Assembly (NCBI GenBank): GCA_037903355.1
Contig: JBAJFE010000014.1
Location: forward strand, 5,952,001 to 6,016,000
Source of the DNA: Trichuris trichiura
Lineage: Eukaryota; Nematoda; Enoplea; Trichinellida; Trichuridae
Direction of reading: 5' to 3'
DNA length: 64,000 nt
A model generated the notes under the pieces. It was given only the letters and a program-made list of their open reading frames with translations. It was not told the origin of the DNA and did no database searches. Shown here piece by piece: positions 34,905 through 46,700 of the stretch. Position 1 is the stretch's first letter; the number at the start of each line of letters is the position of its first letter. Both the position numbers and the translations under genes were made by a program.

Positions 34905-35110
34905 ACTCGCGTGAAAAATACTTTTAAGGCGACCTAATGAATTTGAAATCTCGATATGAAAAGTGCATTGAAGTTAAAGGACATTAAATTTGATCATAAT
35001 AGAGTTTCATTTTCCTAGCTTATCTGGAAGTATGTTAGGCTCGAGACTTTTTGAACCCTCTGTAAGTCTACTTCCGAAGCCATAATGGCTTATGCCAAAA
35101 CTGTATACTT
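34905..35110 (+). repeat. Dispersed repeat shared with 39050-39270
   Basis: TGATCATAATAGAGTTTCAT, TATGTTAGGCT and the neighbouring bases recur, diverged, at 39120-39200 in the same orientation. No coding content. Confidence 0.55.
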
Positions 35111-35194
35111 CGCTTATAGCTGAAAACTGTATTCTGAACATAATTTGCATTTCAATATGCTTTAGGATTGTTGTATTTCATTAATGTGTCGCTC

Positions 35195-35385
35195 ATCTGA
35201 CTACTTATTTAGCGCCAGTTTGATATTAATAACTTTTAACATAAGCAATTTCATGTCTATTTGTAGCGCACACGAGGAAGTATGCAGCTTGTATACAAAA
35301 GATTCGTTAACATGCGCAGGGGACTTGATTATCATCCAAAAGTCCCAGAACCAACAAACGGGGTAAGGAAGGCCTGTGGTATTTG
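35195..35385 (-). repeat. Tigger-like end, related to 50221-50410
   Basis: TGTCTATTTGTAGCGCACAC, ATGCGCAGGGGACTTGA and CCCAGAACCAA match the complement of 50221-50410. No partner end is recognised nearby, so it is a truncated copy. Confidence 0.6.
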
Positions 35386-36520
35386 AAAATATAGGTTCTC
35401 TAACGTTTTCTTGAAACTTCATTTCGGCACAGCTTGAAACCGTTTACTGAAGCCTATGCTCAAAGCTAATGTGATGGGGTAGGGCTGCTCTGGAAGTTTT
35501 GTTTCTTAAAAATTTTCAGTTAAAGATTACCACCATACAGGTGATAGAGGTGAAACAACGAACTTGTATACTTGCATAACAAGACGGCAAGTTGGTTAAC
35601 AAACTTAAGGAACTAGATGCGCATACAAATAAGTTAAGCAGAATGCGTGGAGCGGCTTTCAAAACAATAAGCACTTGGATTTTAAAAAATATTCTTCCTC
35701 CGAATTAATGGCGTGGTATTTGTTGCCTTTTTTATCTTTAGAAATTGAGACCGTAAGTATTCAGTTCGGCGTTTCAATAAATGGAGGAATTTATTGCAGC
35801 AAGTATAATCGGAAGAATAACGGAAAAAATTTATCATCACAACCGCACATCCATATATCAATCAGTCTAAAATGCTAATGCAAGTAGCGCTTTACCTCGA
35901 ACAGACGATAAAGGATAGCTTTGAACATTAGACACGGAACAGAGACATTCGGAAGTGATTGAAGTTTTGCCGTCTACAAGTTATTGCTGCAGTAGGGTGA
36001 CAAACGCTTGGTGAACATAATCAACCACTATTGTGTTACGAGACTTCAAGGATAGCTGAAACAAATTCAGTGTAAGTTACTTGATAAGCACGACAAGCAT
36101 CGCTTAGTATAAACGCGGGCGTGCCTTCTATGATATAGAAGACAGCTGTAATAAACAGACTCAGTCTAACTGATTCAATCATTGCTTTTGAAAGTAATGG
36201 TAAGTGGAGATGGTCAAAAATCGGTTTATTCCCCATTGAACGTAACGAGAAAAAAGTAACGAACCTAAGCTTTCAGAAACAATTTTCTATTTGAGTATCC
36301 AGTTAGTAAGATATTTGCATAATTTAATTGCAGATATTAACAAAAGCGGGAGAAAAGCCTTTGTCTAAACAACATAGTGAAAACAGTGAACACTGAGAAA
36401 AAGTAACGGAACAAGCTTATTCATAGAAAGCTTTCCAGAAATATCCCTGCTGATGAAGAAATAAAAAAAGCTCTGCAGGTACTAGAAACTTCCAAAATTA
36501 AATGAATGGGACTATTATGT
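35386..36520. other. Intergenic DNA without recognised content
   Basis: Only short ORFs; no family resemblance or repeat match seen. Confidence 0.3.
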
Positions 36521-36524
36521 TATC

Positions 36525-36830
36525 AAAATGTGGCTAGCTTGCGGTAATAAAGATCTGAAATTTCAAAAGCTGATCGACGACGTAAACACGTTCAGCGTTT
36601 GTCAGAAGTGCAAGAGATACCAAAGAAAGAAGAAAAAAGATGATGAAGTTCAGGAATATCCATACCCTTCGCTATAGACACGCATAGCTTTCGCGCCTAG
36701 TAAGCTTACTGAATGCTCGGAAGTTTCTCAACAATGGCCTGACAGGCAAAGAGAATGTAATCCAAAAACTACGAAAATTATTAAGGATTTAGCATACAAG
36801 AAACGGTTGGTAGCTCTAAAGCAAATTTAA
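36525..36830 (+). pseudogene. Possible Gypsy integrase zinc-domain relic
   Basis: A plus-strand frame reads KFQKLIDDVNTFSVCQKCKR followed by a Lys-rich run, and a second frame gives TECSEVSQQWPDRQREC. The first resembles the IDD-V-x-CxxC part of integrase zinc-binding domains of some Gypsy elements. Too short to be sure. Confidence 0.3.
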
Positions 36831-36995
36831 AGAACGGACCTTTACAAGGCGTCATTTCTTGCGTACGTCGACGTAACCCATAAAAAAACTAGCGCACATT
36901 TAAAAATGTGCTTAATAGATGACGTTTACAGTAAATAAAGTTAAAATAAATAAAGATCAATGAAAAGGTAGGTATTCGATCATATGGACAATCAT

Positions 36996-37034
36996 TGGCC
37001 CCTTTTAGTCCGAATAGTCGAGGTTCTACTATAC
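36996..37034. repeat. Tigger/pogo-like terminal sequence
   Basis: On the minus strand AGTAGAACCTCGACTATTCG followed by GACTAAAAGGGGCC, which resembles ends of Tigger-type elements. It lies just downstream of the adaptin stop; no partner found. Confidence 0.4.
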
Positions 37035-37101
37035 CTGCTTCTACAAAAAGAATGAAGTGACACTACCGAGGCAACTTCCTGAAAACCTTAACACACAAAC
37101 T

Positions 37102-40100
37102 TTAAAAAAATACCGTTAGTTCCGGTGAGTTCAGCTGCGATTTCAGTTCAGAAAGTACTTCGATTCCATTGGTCAATTTCAGCGAGTGATAAAGCAGTTC
37201 TTGATTTTCAACGCTGCGTCGGGCTACAGTGAACACGTTGTTTCGCTGCAGCGTGGCACATACGTCATCTGAAAATTAAGTTAAGGAACACAGGAAAAGT
37301 CTAACCTTAAACAAACCTGGTGAAAAATGCTTCAAATTTGGAACAGCAAACTGAACCTCATTCTCAGCAGGAATATCCTTCCAAGCTTGCAGAAACAGCC
37401 GCTTATCCATTTGGCCATCTTCGGTGAACAGGACATTAATCGGCACCACACAAGCAAAGTAGAAAATGTCAATGTCATTTTTTACAGCAACCTGCGAACC
37501 AGCAATCATCGCGGTGAAAAGAGTGACAGATAATCATTTTTAAATTACTTGTAGTTCTAAGAGATTATCCATCTTTTGTACTGCCCCGGTAGTAGCCAAC
37601 TTTAACCGAACATCGTAATTCTGGCCCGGCTGAACAGGCAAACGCACTTCCAAGGGTTCGGCGGGTGTTAAACCAAAACTAATTTTAAAAAGTTGCGTGA
37701 AATGCCTTGTCATGGGACATTGATTAAGAACCTGTTTTTGTTGAATTGTATTGCAAATCCACTCATTGGCTGCATAGCGCGGTTGGTGATAGTTAGGTCC
37801 ATGTAGACGGTTTGATTGGCACGCAGGAAAGTACCGGAAAGCTCCAAACCCTTTCCGTTGCTAGCAGGAAGCCATACCTTCAATTAAAACTTAGAAATTA
37901 CCAGACAACGTTGAAATAATAAAACAAACCTGTTTCGGCGCAACATAACCGATAGGCGTTACGGGCTGGGCGAAGATTTCTCCTAGAAGTCCTTGAACGC
38001 CAAAGGCGGCTGGGACAGGCTGCGAAGCCGCTGGCGGTTCAACAGATCCTAACTAAAAAACCGCGAATCAAGAAGGAACTTCCAGTTTCACCTACCAATC
38101 CGTCAACCCCTAAGCCTAAAAGGTCCTCCAGATCAGCAACAGGAGCAGGTGGAATGTTCGCTTGGTATTGCGACTCAGCTGGTGGGCTTAGATCCAAATT
38201 AAGAAGATCGGCAATAAGAGAGTCTTGAGCAGGAATCACTCTGGGCTTATCCAAAGACTGATCAAGTAAATCCACCTCTTTAACAGCACCTTCTGGAGCT
38301 CTAAATAAGCAGACGTACAAGCATTATCTCGCTCACGCTAATGCACTACCCAGTTTCCTTGGCGGTGACGGATTTACGTGTCGTGAAGGAACTATCCAAG
38401 AAGACAGCTGGTGGTTTATGGTACACTGACGCTAGTGTTCCAATGTGACTAATTAATTCATCAAGAAGTGACGGTTCCAACAGGTCGGTCTCTTCTGATA
38501 TTAGTGGCTTTTCCGCAAGAACGACCTCCTTAGCTGTAATGGGGTCGGCTGAGAGGAGACGCCAATAGATGTAACCTCGGTCACGCAGATCAGGATTATC
38601 ACTGTCCTAAAAAAAATGATTAGTAGCTGCGTGCAAAATGTTATTGAACATAAACTCTGTTTTCCCAGAATCTTTTTGCTGTATTCACAAATCATGGTTC
38701 GCAGGTTCAGAAAAGCATTATGCCTAGGGTTACATAGGCAGATGACAACAGCATAGCTCTTAATTTGACTCTTTATGAATGCAGACCCCTATGTGATTGT
38801 GCAAAAATTCACCAGCCGTAAAATGCGTTCAACCTTAACCAATACCTTTCTACTTTAACCTGTTTTTCAAGTCTAAAATCAGAAGTTGTTTCCTGCGAAA
38901 TCAGCCTTAATAGTACATCTTCGCAAACAAAAGTCCTACTATTTTCACTAATAAGAATGAAAAGTGAGAAAAAGGCGTGCAGTAAGTAGGTTTTAGACCA
39001 ATGTTGCATTTTTGGGGATCAAATTCAAAGACGACGACCAAGTGCAATTGAAGAGTACCTTAACCCATCCGGCAAAATCTTTTTGACGAGTTAAGGAATT
39101 TAATTTTCGATATGAGAAGTACGGCGTAGAGAATGTTTTATCTGATCATAATAAAGCTTCATTTTTCCAACCAGTGATGAAATACGTTAGACTGAAAACT
39201 TTCTGGGCCTCCTTTACACGGAACCCGTACGAATACCGTAGAAATCGCCAAAGGCAACTACCTCATAAGCATTCTATGCGCAATAGTTTTCGCATACATT
39301 CTCATCCCCTTCGTTCCTACCTAGCTATTCCCCTTAAACACCGCGGTAATTAAAGCCAGTTTTTGACAAAGCAGAGTTACTGTAAACTGGAGTTCTTTCG
39401 GATTTACAAAACCACGAACCTGTGTCGCGAGGCTGAGAACACGCTGGACAAGTTCTTGCGTATCACTGGGTCGCTTAAGAAACAACTTCACAATGGCAGT
39501 CAGCAACTGCAACTGGACTTGCGTATTTTCGTCACCGAAGCCTTCTAAGAAACTGTCGAGCAGTTCATCAGCATTATCAATTCTTTCTGCATATTCGCCA
39601 ATTATCCATATCATCGAAGCTCTAAACGAAATAACCCGTACAGCATCCACCAGCAACTGTTCGTGAACTACTTTGCTTCTGGTTCATCCAACGTATCTAA
39701 ATTTTCACACAAAGTTGATATGATGCTTTCGTACTTGTTTGGGTATTTTCGAAATATATCCTAAAATTTAAAACAATTGGGCGTAATAAAACCAATTAAA
39801 AACCAAATTCCAACAGACGCGTAACTAAACTGACAACCGATCTTTGCAATACCTTGATAACAACAATGGCCTCCTGGACAACATAGTTAACTTTAGTTTG
39901 AATAAGATCTAACAATGTCTGAACGCAGCGTTCTGCAGAAGCTTCCACTTTGATGGCGCAACGGCCAATGGCTCGGACTGACTTGCGTACGAAATCTACA
40001 TCCACTTCCGTGGCGTATCTATTGGTTCACATGTGATTATCAACGCTAACATTACTAAACATACTCTTTCAGTTCGGCCAGCACTTGCGCAATATTAGCT

Positions 40101-43100
40101 TGAGATGCTAAACGTATCATTATGTCCAACTTCTCCATCTTCACATAAATCGGGTCATTGTATTTGACAAAGAAAACCTTCATTTCGTGCTTCAAAATAT
40201 CGGGCCTAAGGACAATTCTTAATAGGAGACAAAGACTCCATGTTTACGAAATACCTTTTCTGGACAATCAAGTTAATGTTTCTGAGTGCAACATACTGTA
40301 TTTCAGGCTCTGCTGAGAGCAGCGTTACTAAGGGAGGAGCCATCTTTTTCGAAAGCATTGCGACAAAATCACCGTCTGTTGTCACCTGCTCTAACAATTT
40401 CATTAACACCTAAGTTAATACAGCAGTTAACTTCATCGCAAACGCAAACCAAACAGGCTCAATTACCTTTATGGCACTCAGCACGACAGCAGCGTTAGCA
40501 TGTGCCAGACGAGGCAACACACGTTCACACATACTGAAATTATTTCCTCTAAAAAGAAGAAGTATAAAATAACAATGCAGCACCTCTGCGCTTCTCGCTC
40601 ATCCCGAGGAACGTAATTTGCCAAAGAATCGAGAATAAACACTTGGCCCCACCTAAGAAGACAACCAGTCACATCAATACTGAACGAAAAAAAGAACATG
40701 AACTACTCTGTGCATTCGTTTAAAGCGGTTAAGAGTTTGTTAACTGTCTGCGAGTTCATCTCCCATAATGGCTTCGGACTCATCTCGTTTATCTCAGTGA
40801 GGGCTGCAACTGCATTGGCTACAACCTTAAAAAGAAATTTCAATGCTTTTCTAGGTAAAATATCATCCTACCATTGGATTCGAATCAGACATGAGTTCTT
40901 TCAACTGATCCAAAAATCCCTGGTCTTCGACAAGTTCAGCGTTTATGTCGTAGAGTTTCACGACGCATACTGCAGCCGTTTTCCGCACATAAGGATCTTC
41001 ATCTTTTAAACATTTTCGCAAAGGGTCACATAGGTATTCAGTTATTTTGTCCACTCTGATGCAACCCATCGTGCGGACCGCTAATGCCCGAATCAATGGA
41101 TTGGGGTCCTCACAATCCTGTAGGAAAAATGTGATTCACGCGAACAAGTTGACGACGAACGTGCTTACTTATTGACATGTAAGCAAGTATTAGCTAATAT
41201 TACAAAAGTGAACAGATAATTTTAACACTATAGGAACCGGCCGCCGCCCACTGGCGGATTTTAATATTTAAGGTTACGCATCTACGTTCGCTTCGAAGCT
41301 TGGCATTTACGCGTTCGTGACCTTTAATAGTTCTCTACGTGGGTCATTTTTTACTAATTCCCCATTTGTTTCGTTGCCAATTTTATACTGGTCAGATAGT
41401 CCTTCCTAATAAGACATTTTGCCATCGACTGACAAACCATTTATTTTTGTACTCTTCATCCTGCAGAGTTGGGCTATTCTAGCATTCTCTAATGGGTTTA
41501 CTATTTATAACACATAGGTTTAAATTATCTCCAGCAATCACAAGAAACAAAGAAAGAGTTGAAACAAACAAGATACAACAATCAGCGACTAGGTTTTCAT
41601 GAAGACCAACAATATTGTGTGATAAATGTTACTGAGAAGGCTTCAACTTGTTAATTAGACAGAGATACCTATGCTCGTCTCATTCCTACACTTTACAGGT
41701 AGCCACTTCTTGGCAGCTTCGCGATGGACGCCGCTCGTGTAGGCCCCGAATAATTCCCCCGACAATTATTGATACTTCTGCCTTTCGTGAATACGAAACA
41801 ATTGTTAGCGCGGTATATGAATACCAAGCTAGATAAATTCGGAATTAAGCTGACTTGCTATAAATGCAGAGAAATGATACGTAATCAACTGCTTTCCCGT
41901 CACAGAAAAGAAGAAGCAAGTATAGCTGGAAAAATGCTCAGTGAATACATCGTCTTGCGCCTTCTCGATCCATCTGAACTCATACAGAAACTGCACGAGC
42001 TCACAACAAAGGCAAAAGAAAAAGGCAACTTTTTGTAAGCAAATGCAGAGAACCTCGTACGGTATAGTTCTGCAAAAAGCAGATAATATCACTTCATACA
42101 GATTAAAAGAAGCAAAAGCTGTCCTATTTCTCTGTTTCACCCATGCTCTTTCGATAATTTCGATAAATGAAACAAAAAAGAGAGAAAAACTCCTGATTTC
42201 ATCTATTTGCAAGGTAACATAAAAAAGGTTGCCGACGTCATCGACCAGATATATAAACAGCTTAGCGTGCCAAGACTAAGCAGAAGTCCCGTACAAAGTA
42301 GCATCGCAGTTTCTCAAAGTGCGTGCCCAAAGAGAGCTGCAGGCAAGTTCGCAGGCTCTATAAAAACAGCAAGAGAAGACAGTCCATTTCGAACGAGCCG
42401 AGAGAATTTACCAGAGGAACAAACAATACCTGACAAAAATATGCACTAAAAATACAACAAATACGGCATTTTCCAAACGTATGATGGTGGTACACAGTTC
42501 AAGTCATAGTGAAGTCAGCGCATTTGCAAAATGTGAAGACGTGTTGCATAAAAGAATCAAGGGCTTATTGTTTGCACCAGAAAATAGTCAAAGTAAAGGA
42601 GGCATATTGAAATGAAAACGTGGTGTCTTGGTACGGGACCATATATTTTCATAATGAAAAAACTTTATTACGGATCGGTTCCCGTTTATGTATATAAAAG
42701 AGACTCTGGAGCTTTCAGGTCATTCGAGACCCGTCATTAGCGGTCTAAAGTTGTAAATTTATTTAAATTTATTTACAACTTTAGACCGCTGATGACGGGT
42801 CTCGAATGACCCGAAAGCTCCAGAGTCTCTTTTATATACATAAACGGGAACCGATCCGTAATAAAGTTTCTTCATTATGAAGGCATATTGAAATGTCTTT
42901 ATTACGGATCGTGTGTCCCGTTGGTATGTACAATAAACGTAAAATTTCCCGGCGCTTTCGGGTCTGTCGCGACCCGTTTTCAGCGGTCAAAGGATGTGTG
43001 TAGTTTATAGGGTGAGATTTATCTTCCATCGCTTGCTAACGTTTAAAACGAGAGTTTTAAAGTTTTTCTTTTGTGTCTGTCAGCTGCCACTTCCCTACTC

Positions 43101-45034
43101 CTGCATTCTTGTAGGAATTTGTCGGTGTATATATTGATGTATTGTTTAGTTTTCTTCTATCGTCAACCACACATTTTGTCCATCTTTATCCATTTTTTGT
43201 TCCATGTTGGTGAAAACTATTTTTGTTGTTCTAAGTGACTTTGTAGCTTTGTTCCATTTTTTGAAGCAACAAAGCAAGTTTCCAACAAAGCTACAAAGTC
43301 ACTTGGAACAACAAAAATAGTTTTCACCAACATGCAACACAAAAAATGGATAAAGATGGACAAAATGTGTGGTTGACGATAGAAGAAAACTAAACAATAC
43401 ATCAATATTTCTATATCAATATTTTGTTGTTCCAAGTGACTTTGTAGCTTTGTTCCATTTTTTAAAGCAACAAAGCAAGTTTAACAAAGCTACAAAGCCA
43501 CTTGGAACAACAAAAATAGTTTTCACCAACATGCAACACAAAAAATGGATAAAGATGGACAAAATGTGTGGTTGACGATAGAAGAAAACTAAACAATACA
43601 TCAATATTTACGCAGACAAATTCCTACAAGAATACAGGAGTAGGGAAGTGGCAGCTGACAGACACAGAAGAAAGACTTTAAAACTCTCGTTTTAAACGTT
43701 AGAAAGCGATGGAAGATAAATCTCACCCCACAAACCACACACATCCTTTGACCGCTGAAAACAGGTCGCGACAGACCGGAAAGCGCCGGGAAATTTTACG
43801 TTTATTGTACACGCCAACAGGACACACGATCCGTAATAAAGACATTTCAATATGAAAACATATAGTCCCGTACGAAAACATCATATTTTCAAAAGTAAGG
43901 GAGGCGCATATTTATTTCGCGCTGCGAATTCCTTGCAAATGAAGTGTTGTTGAAAAACAATTTTGCCTGTTTTGCAGTCGCGATGCAACGAATGATTCAA
44001 CGTTAAACAAAGTTAAAGATATTTCAAAAATATCATTTCAGAAGTTTTATTTAGATAGCTCCATTTAAACTGACTGCAAACTGTCATTTTGCGTGGGGCA
44101 CGCGTGCTGTTGTTTCCAGTCTCAAAAAGGAAATCAACAGGGCACTGACAACGGTGTTAAAAATTATTATAAAATAAAGAAAATTACGTTAAAGAATCAA
44201 CCACTAAAAATGTAATGCTTTCAGCGACTGCATGAAAAATACTTCTCCACCATGAACAGTTGTATCCACTTCAGACAAACGCTGAGGATATCTACTGCTC
44301 TGACTTAGTGTGCGAGATTTTATCAATTTACAACTCTTACAACCAGATTTTATCGATTTACAAACCACGGTTTTGTCCCGTTATTTCAGCCAACAAAACT
44401 TGTCCGCAGCCTTCGGGTTAACCCTTAACCCGTCTTTGGCAAAAAACTGAAGAGGGGTGAAGAACTTATCCGAAAGTTCCAAACAAATTTTGTTGGATGA
44501 AATAATAGGACAAAACCGTAACAACAAAAAGAGTGTATACTTTGCACGAAGTACTAAAGCCCCGTATCAAATAGCTGTTTTCAAATTTACAAATTTTAAA
44601 AAATTATCAATCAAATACTTTAAAAATTAAAAAAAGAATCTACTGATTAAAAGTTCGAATACCTTCACAAACGTGTTTACTGCCATGATTGCCAGGTCCG
44701 GCTGTGTTTTAGCATAATTCATCAGATATAAATACACCAACTTCTTGAGTTCCAAATTGTCAGTTTGCATACAGTTCACCACATCCGGGAACAGAGCGCT
44801 CAAATAAAAAACTTTCGAGGTATAATAAACAACGAGCAAATTTTACCTAACATCCTTTCCGACAGTCATGCTAGCGATCACTTTCTTGACAGCTTCTTTC
44901 TTTTTTTCCTTGCGATCGCTGTTAAGTTCACTTTTGAGTTCGAATATTTCGCCTGGGAAATCACAGTTAATAACTTAAAACTTTCAGAAGATATTACCTT
45001 TTTTCGTCGTCGTAAAATATTTTGAGTCACTCAT
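37102..45034 (-). CDS. apb-1: Beta-adaptin, large subunit of AP-1/AP-2 clathrin adaptor, 19 exons
   Basis: Builds the trunk and appendage of clathrin adaptors at the plasma membrane or trans-Golgi; it binds clathrin and dileucine cargo. Exons, 5' to 3' on minus: 45034-44998, 44952-44847, 44798-44663, 41117-40872, 40825-40707, 40652-40584, 40533-40467, 40409-40255, 40205-40065, 40018-39853, 39760-39672, 39621-39420, 38606-38350, 38300-38096, 38052-37930, 37877-37732, 37678-37549, 37491-37317 and 37268-37102. They join with no frame break to 911 residues. The N-terminus [19 protein letters not shown], the long alpha-solenoid ([25 protein letters not shown]-like [20 protein letters not shown]), a hinge with a clathrin box in [10 protein letters not shown], and the ear ([25 protein letters not shown]) are all present. 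Introns are mostly 45-60 bp; intron 3 is 3.5 kb and holds ribozyme palindromes. The very C-terminus is shorter than usual and a further exon cannot be excluded. Confidence 0.95.
39050..39270 (+). repeat. Dispersed repeat in adaptin intron 12, partner at 34905-35110
   Basis: Carries TGATCATAATAAAGCTTCAT and TACGTTAGACTG blocks like those at 34905-35110. It explains why this intron (38607-39419) is longer than its neighbours. Confidence 0.55.
41769..42449 (+). other. Possible coding remnant antisense in adaptin intron 3
   Basis: Two plus-strand frames look protein-like: 41769-42038 ([32 protein letters not shown]) and 42207-42449 ([20 protein letters not shown] and a Ser/Pro/Arg-rich tail). 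They can be joined only through a poor acceptor (AAAGAGAG near 42184). No family recognised and no upstream start; could be a decayed host or transposon gene. Confidence 0.25.
42600..42614 (+). repeat. Target-site duplication of palindrome A (left)
   Basis: AGGCATATTGAAATG, repeated exactly at 42881-42895. Confidence 0.8.
42708..42743 (-). ncRNA. Hammerhead-like motif, palindrome A, minus copy
   Basis: On minus: CTAATGA core (one change from CTGATGA), GGGTC...GACC stem and GAAAGCTCC. Mirror copy of 42786-42821. Confidence 0.6.
42786..42821 (+). ncRNA. Hammerhead-like motif, palindrome A, plus copy
   Basis: Perfect CTGATGA core at 42789-42795, stem GGGTC/GACCC with loop TCGAAT, then GAAAGCTCC. 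One of the two best cores in the window. Confidence 0.75.
42951..42986 (-). ncRNA. Hammerhead-like motif, palindrome B, minus copy
   Basis: On minus: CTGAAAA core, stem GGGTC/GACCC with GCGACA-type loop, GAAAGCGCC. The core deviates at the last G of CTGANGA. Confidence 0.55.
43752..43787 (+). ncRNA. Hammerhead-like motif, palindrome B, plus copy
   Basis: CTGAAAA core, GGTC...GACC stem, GGAAAGCGCC. Mirror of 42951-42986 with two further changes. Confidence 0.5.
44406..44439 (-). ncRNA. Degenerate hammerhead-like motif, palindrome F, minus copy
   Basis: On minus: CCAAAGAC, GGGTTAAGGGTTAACCC stem, GAAGGCTG. Core strongly changed; recognised by its mirror copy. Confidence 0.4.
44447..44480 (+). 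ncRNA. Hammerhead-like motif, palindrome F, plus copy
   Basis: CTGAAGA core, GGGGTGAAGAACTTATCC stem-loop, GAAAGTTCC. Confidence 0.5.
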
Positions 45035-46700
45035 GCTGGTCAACTCCAATCTGCAGCGAATGTTAACATTAATCACAATTCCAAATCAATATTTCAATCA
45101 CTATGCGCATTCGTAAAATTTGCATCAAGTTCATAAGGACTAGGCAATTTTACAACGGGTTGTCCAGGCCCCTACCTTTAAAGTAAGAACGCACCATTGC
45201 ATGCACTTAACGAGAAAACATAAGCGACCACGCTGCCAACGGAACGACGCACCCGAGAAAGCCATACTTTAGCTACCTCAGAAACAATGCACATCCAAGT
45301 TCTCTTGCAAAGTATGACGGAGAGGACGTGAAACCGAAGAATACTAGAACCTCTACCTTAGCGGTAAGGTAAGGAAAAGGCGCTAGCATACATAACCAAA
45401 CCCGCAACCATCAGCACAGCGGAAGAATTAATATTTAAATTAGCCAGAAGAAGGAATTCCTGAAAAATTATTTACTAATACTGCAAGTAACCTCTGATTC
45501 ACTCTGTACATCAGTCGGTTGCATTACTTAACCCAAGGCAGCAGCTACAGTTACACTAAAACGATCTCACAAACGCACAAAGCTGACGACGAGGCTGACC
45601 TTGACCTCAGCAGAGTATCGCGTTTAGAGAGGTTTGCTGACTTTCTCTGATACAGCGCCAGTCTCACCTATGCCAAACCTGGAAAGCAGCGAATCACTTC
45701 GCCAGCAAAGTCAGTATCGTTTCAGCGCACTGAGTGTCAAGTTAATTCACCCTTGTCACCAACTTCGTGGTAGCGTGCGAACGAATCTAGAAATTCATTT
45801 GCAAAAACTTTCTATAACAACGCTATACACATAAAAACATCACCAGTTGACTAATCGGTACGAACGGTTATTTACTTATATGCAGGTTTCAAGTGTTACC
45901 CTGAGCATCAATTTCAAAATTATTCACAACTCATACAGCAATGAACGAAGTAAAATTGGGCCTTACTTTTGAACTACTGGGTTTTAAAAACACATGCAAT
46001 TAAGTTGCGCCATCCGGCTACCTCTATTCCGGAAATTTCACCAACTGGGATATATTACACGTAAACACTTAAAAGAACAGCGAAATATAGATTACTTTGA
46101 TGTATTATAGGGTCTCTCAGACATGCAGTTATTCACTTATTAACAAAACTGAGTCTTGCTTCCCAGTCCCGCAAAAATACTGTATACAGCTGAAATGAAC
46201 AACGAAAAGCAGATACACTAAAATGCTAGTAAACGAGTCATTGGGTTAAATACTACCTGGTGACATCAACAGTGGAATTTCAAAAATCCTTTTTCACACG
46301 ACAGTGGCTCTGTTCCTTCCCTGCGACGGCCAGTACTAACTCCAAGAGACTTCAATGGACTTGTTTGTCATAATTAGCCTTACCTAAGGTCTGCGTCCTG
46401 CTACTTGAACCAATTTTTCTTTCTATCCTGCCGACTTTTTTTCCTACGCTTATTCACTGCAAAAACTCGCGCAAAAGGCTATGATTATCATTCGAGAATG
46501 TCGTTTCAATCCATTCACTACACAATCCCCGCTCTTATTTCGAGCTTTGTCACGTCACGACGTCGGCCACCCTAAGACGCTTGCGTTGAAGGCATCGCAG
46601 TTACTTGGGATTGACCGTGACCAGCAGTGTTGCCTAGGGGAGCTAACATATTATGTATCCCAAAAACGCAGGCGAAACAGAACCTTAACATAGGCTTGTT
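45035..46700. other. Region upstream of adaptin
   Basis: Should hold the adaptin promoter (read on minus), which I cannot point to. No other coding pattern seen. Confidence 0.3.

Larger units (their letters stand above)
42615..42880. mobile_element. Palindrome A: 266-bp foldback with two head-to-head ribozyme motifs
   Basis: Arms 42648-42761 and 42768-42881 are near-perfect inverted copies around an AT-rich centre (TTATTTAAATTTATTT). The left end adds TTGGTACGGGACCATATATT, the same terminus as the PLE at 26575. A 15-bp duplication brackets it. It holds no ORF. Inserted in the left arm of palindrome B. Confidence 0.88.
42883..43854. mobile_element. Palindrome B: about 970-bp foldback with ribozyme motifs at both ends
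   Basis: Outer arms mirror each other (CATATTGAAATGTCTTTATT and its complement at 43835-43854; TTCCCGGCGCTTTCGGGTCT; TCTCACCC; TTAAAACTCTCGTTTTAAAC). The centre is not a simple turn: a block of about 190 bp occurs as left arm, inverted copy, partial left copy, inverted copy (about 43180-43610). Flanks AAAGTAAAGGAGGCATATT (left of palindrome A) and AAAGTAAGGGAGGCGCATAT (43890s) look like a diverged target duplication. No protein-coding frame is credible. Confidence 0.85.
44366..44521. mobile_element. Palindrome F: 156-bp foldback with paired degenerate ribozyme motifs
   Basis: The left arm begins ACGGTTTTGTCCCGTTATTT and the right arm ends with its imperfect complement (AAATAATAGGACAAAACCGT). 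Inside are CCAACAAAACTTGTCCG and its mirror. It lies in adaptin intron 3, 140 bp downstream of exon 3. The flanking bases resemble 50508-50640. Confidence 0.75.

Noticed and set aside
43217..43604. Mirror ORFs around 43.2-43.6 kb ([18 protein letters not shown] and similar)
   Set aside because: The same peptide appears several times because the DNA is an inverted and du­plicated repeat; no independent coding support.
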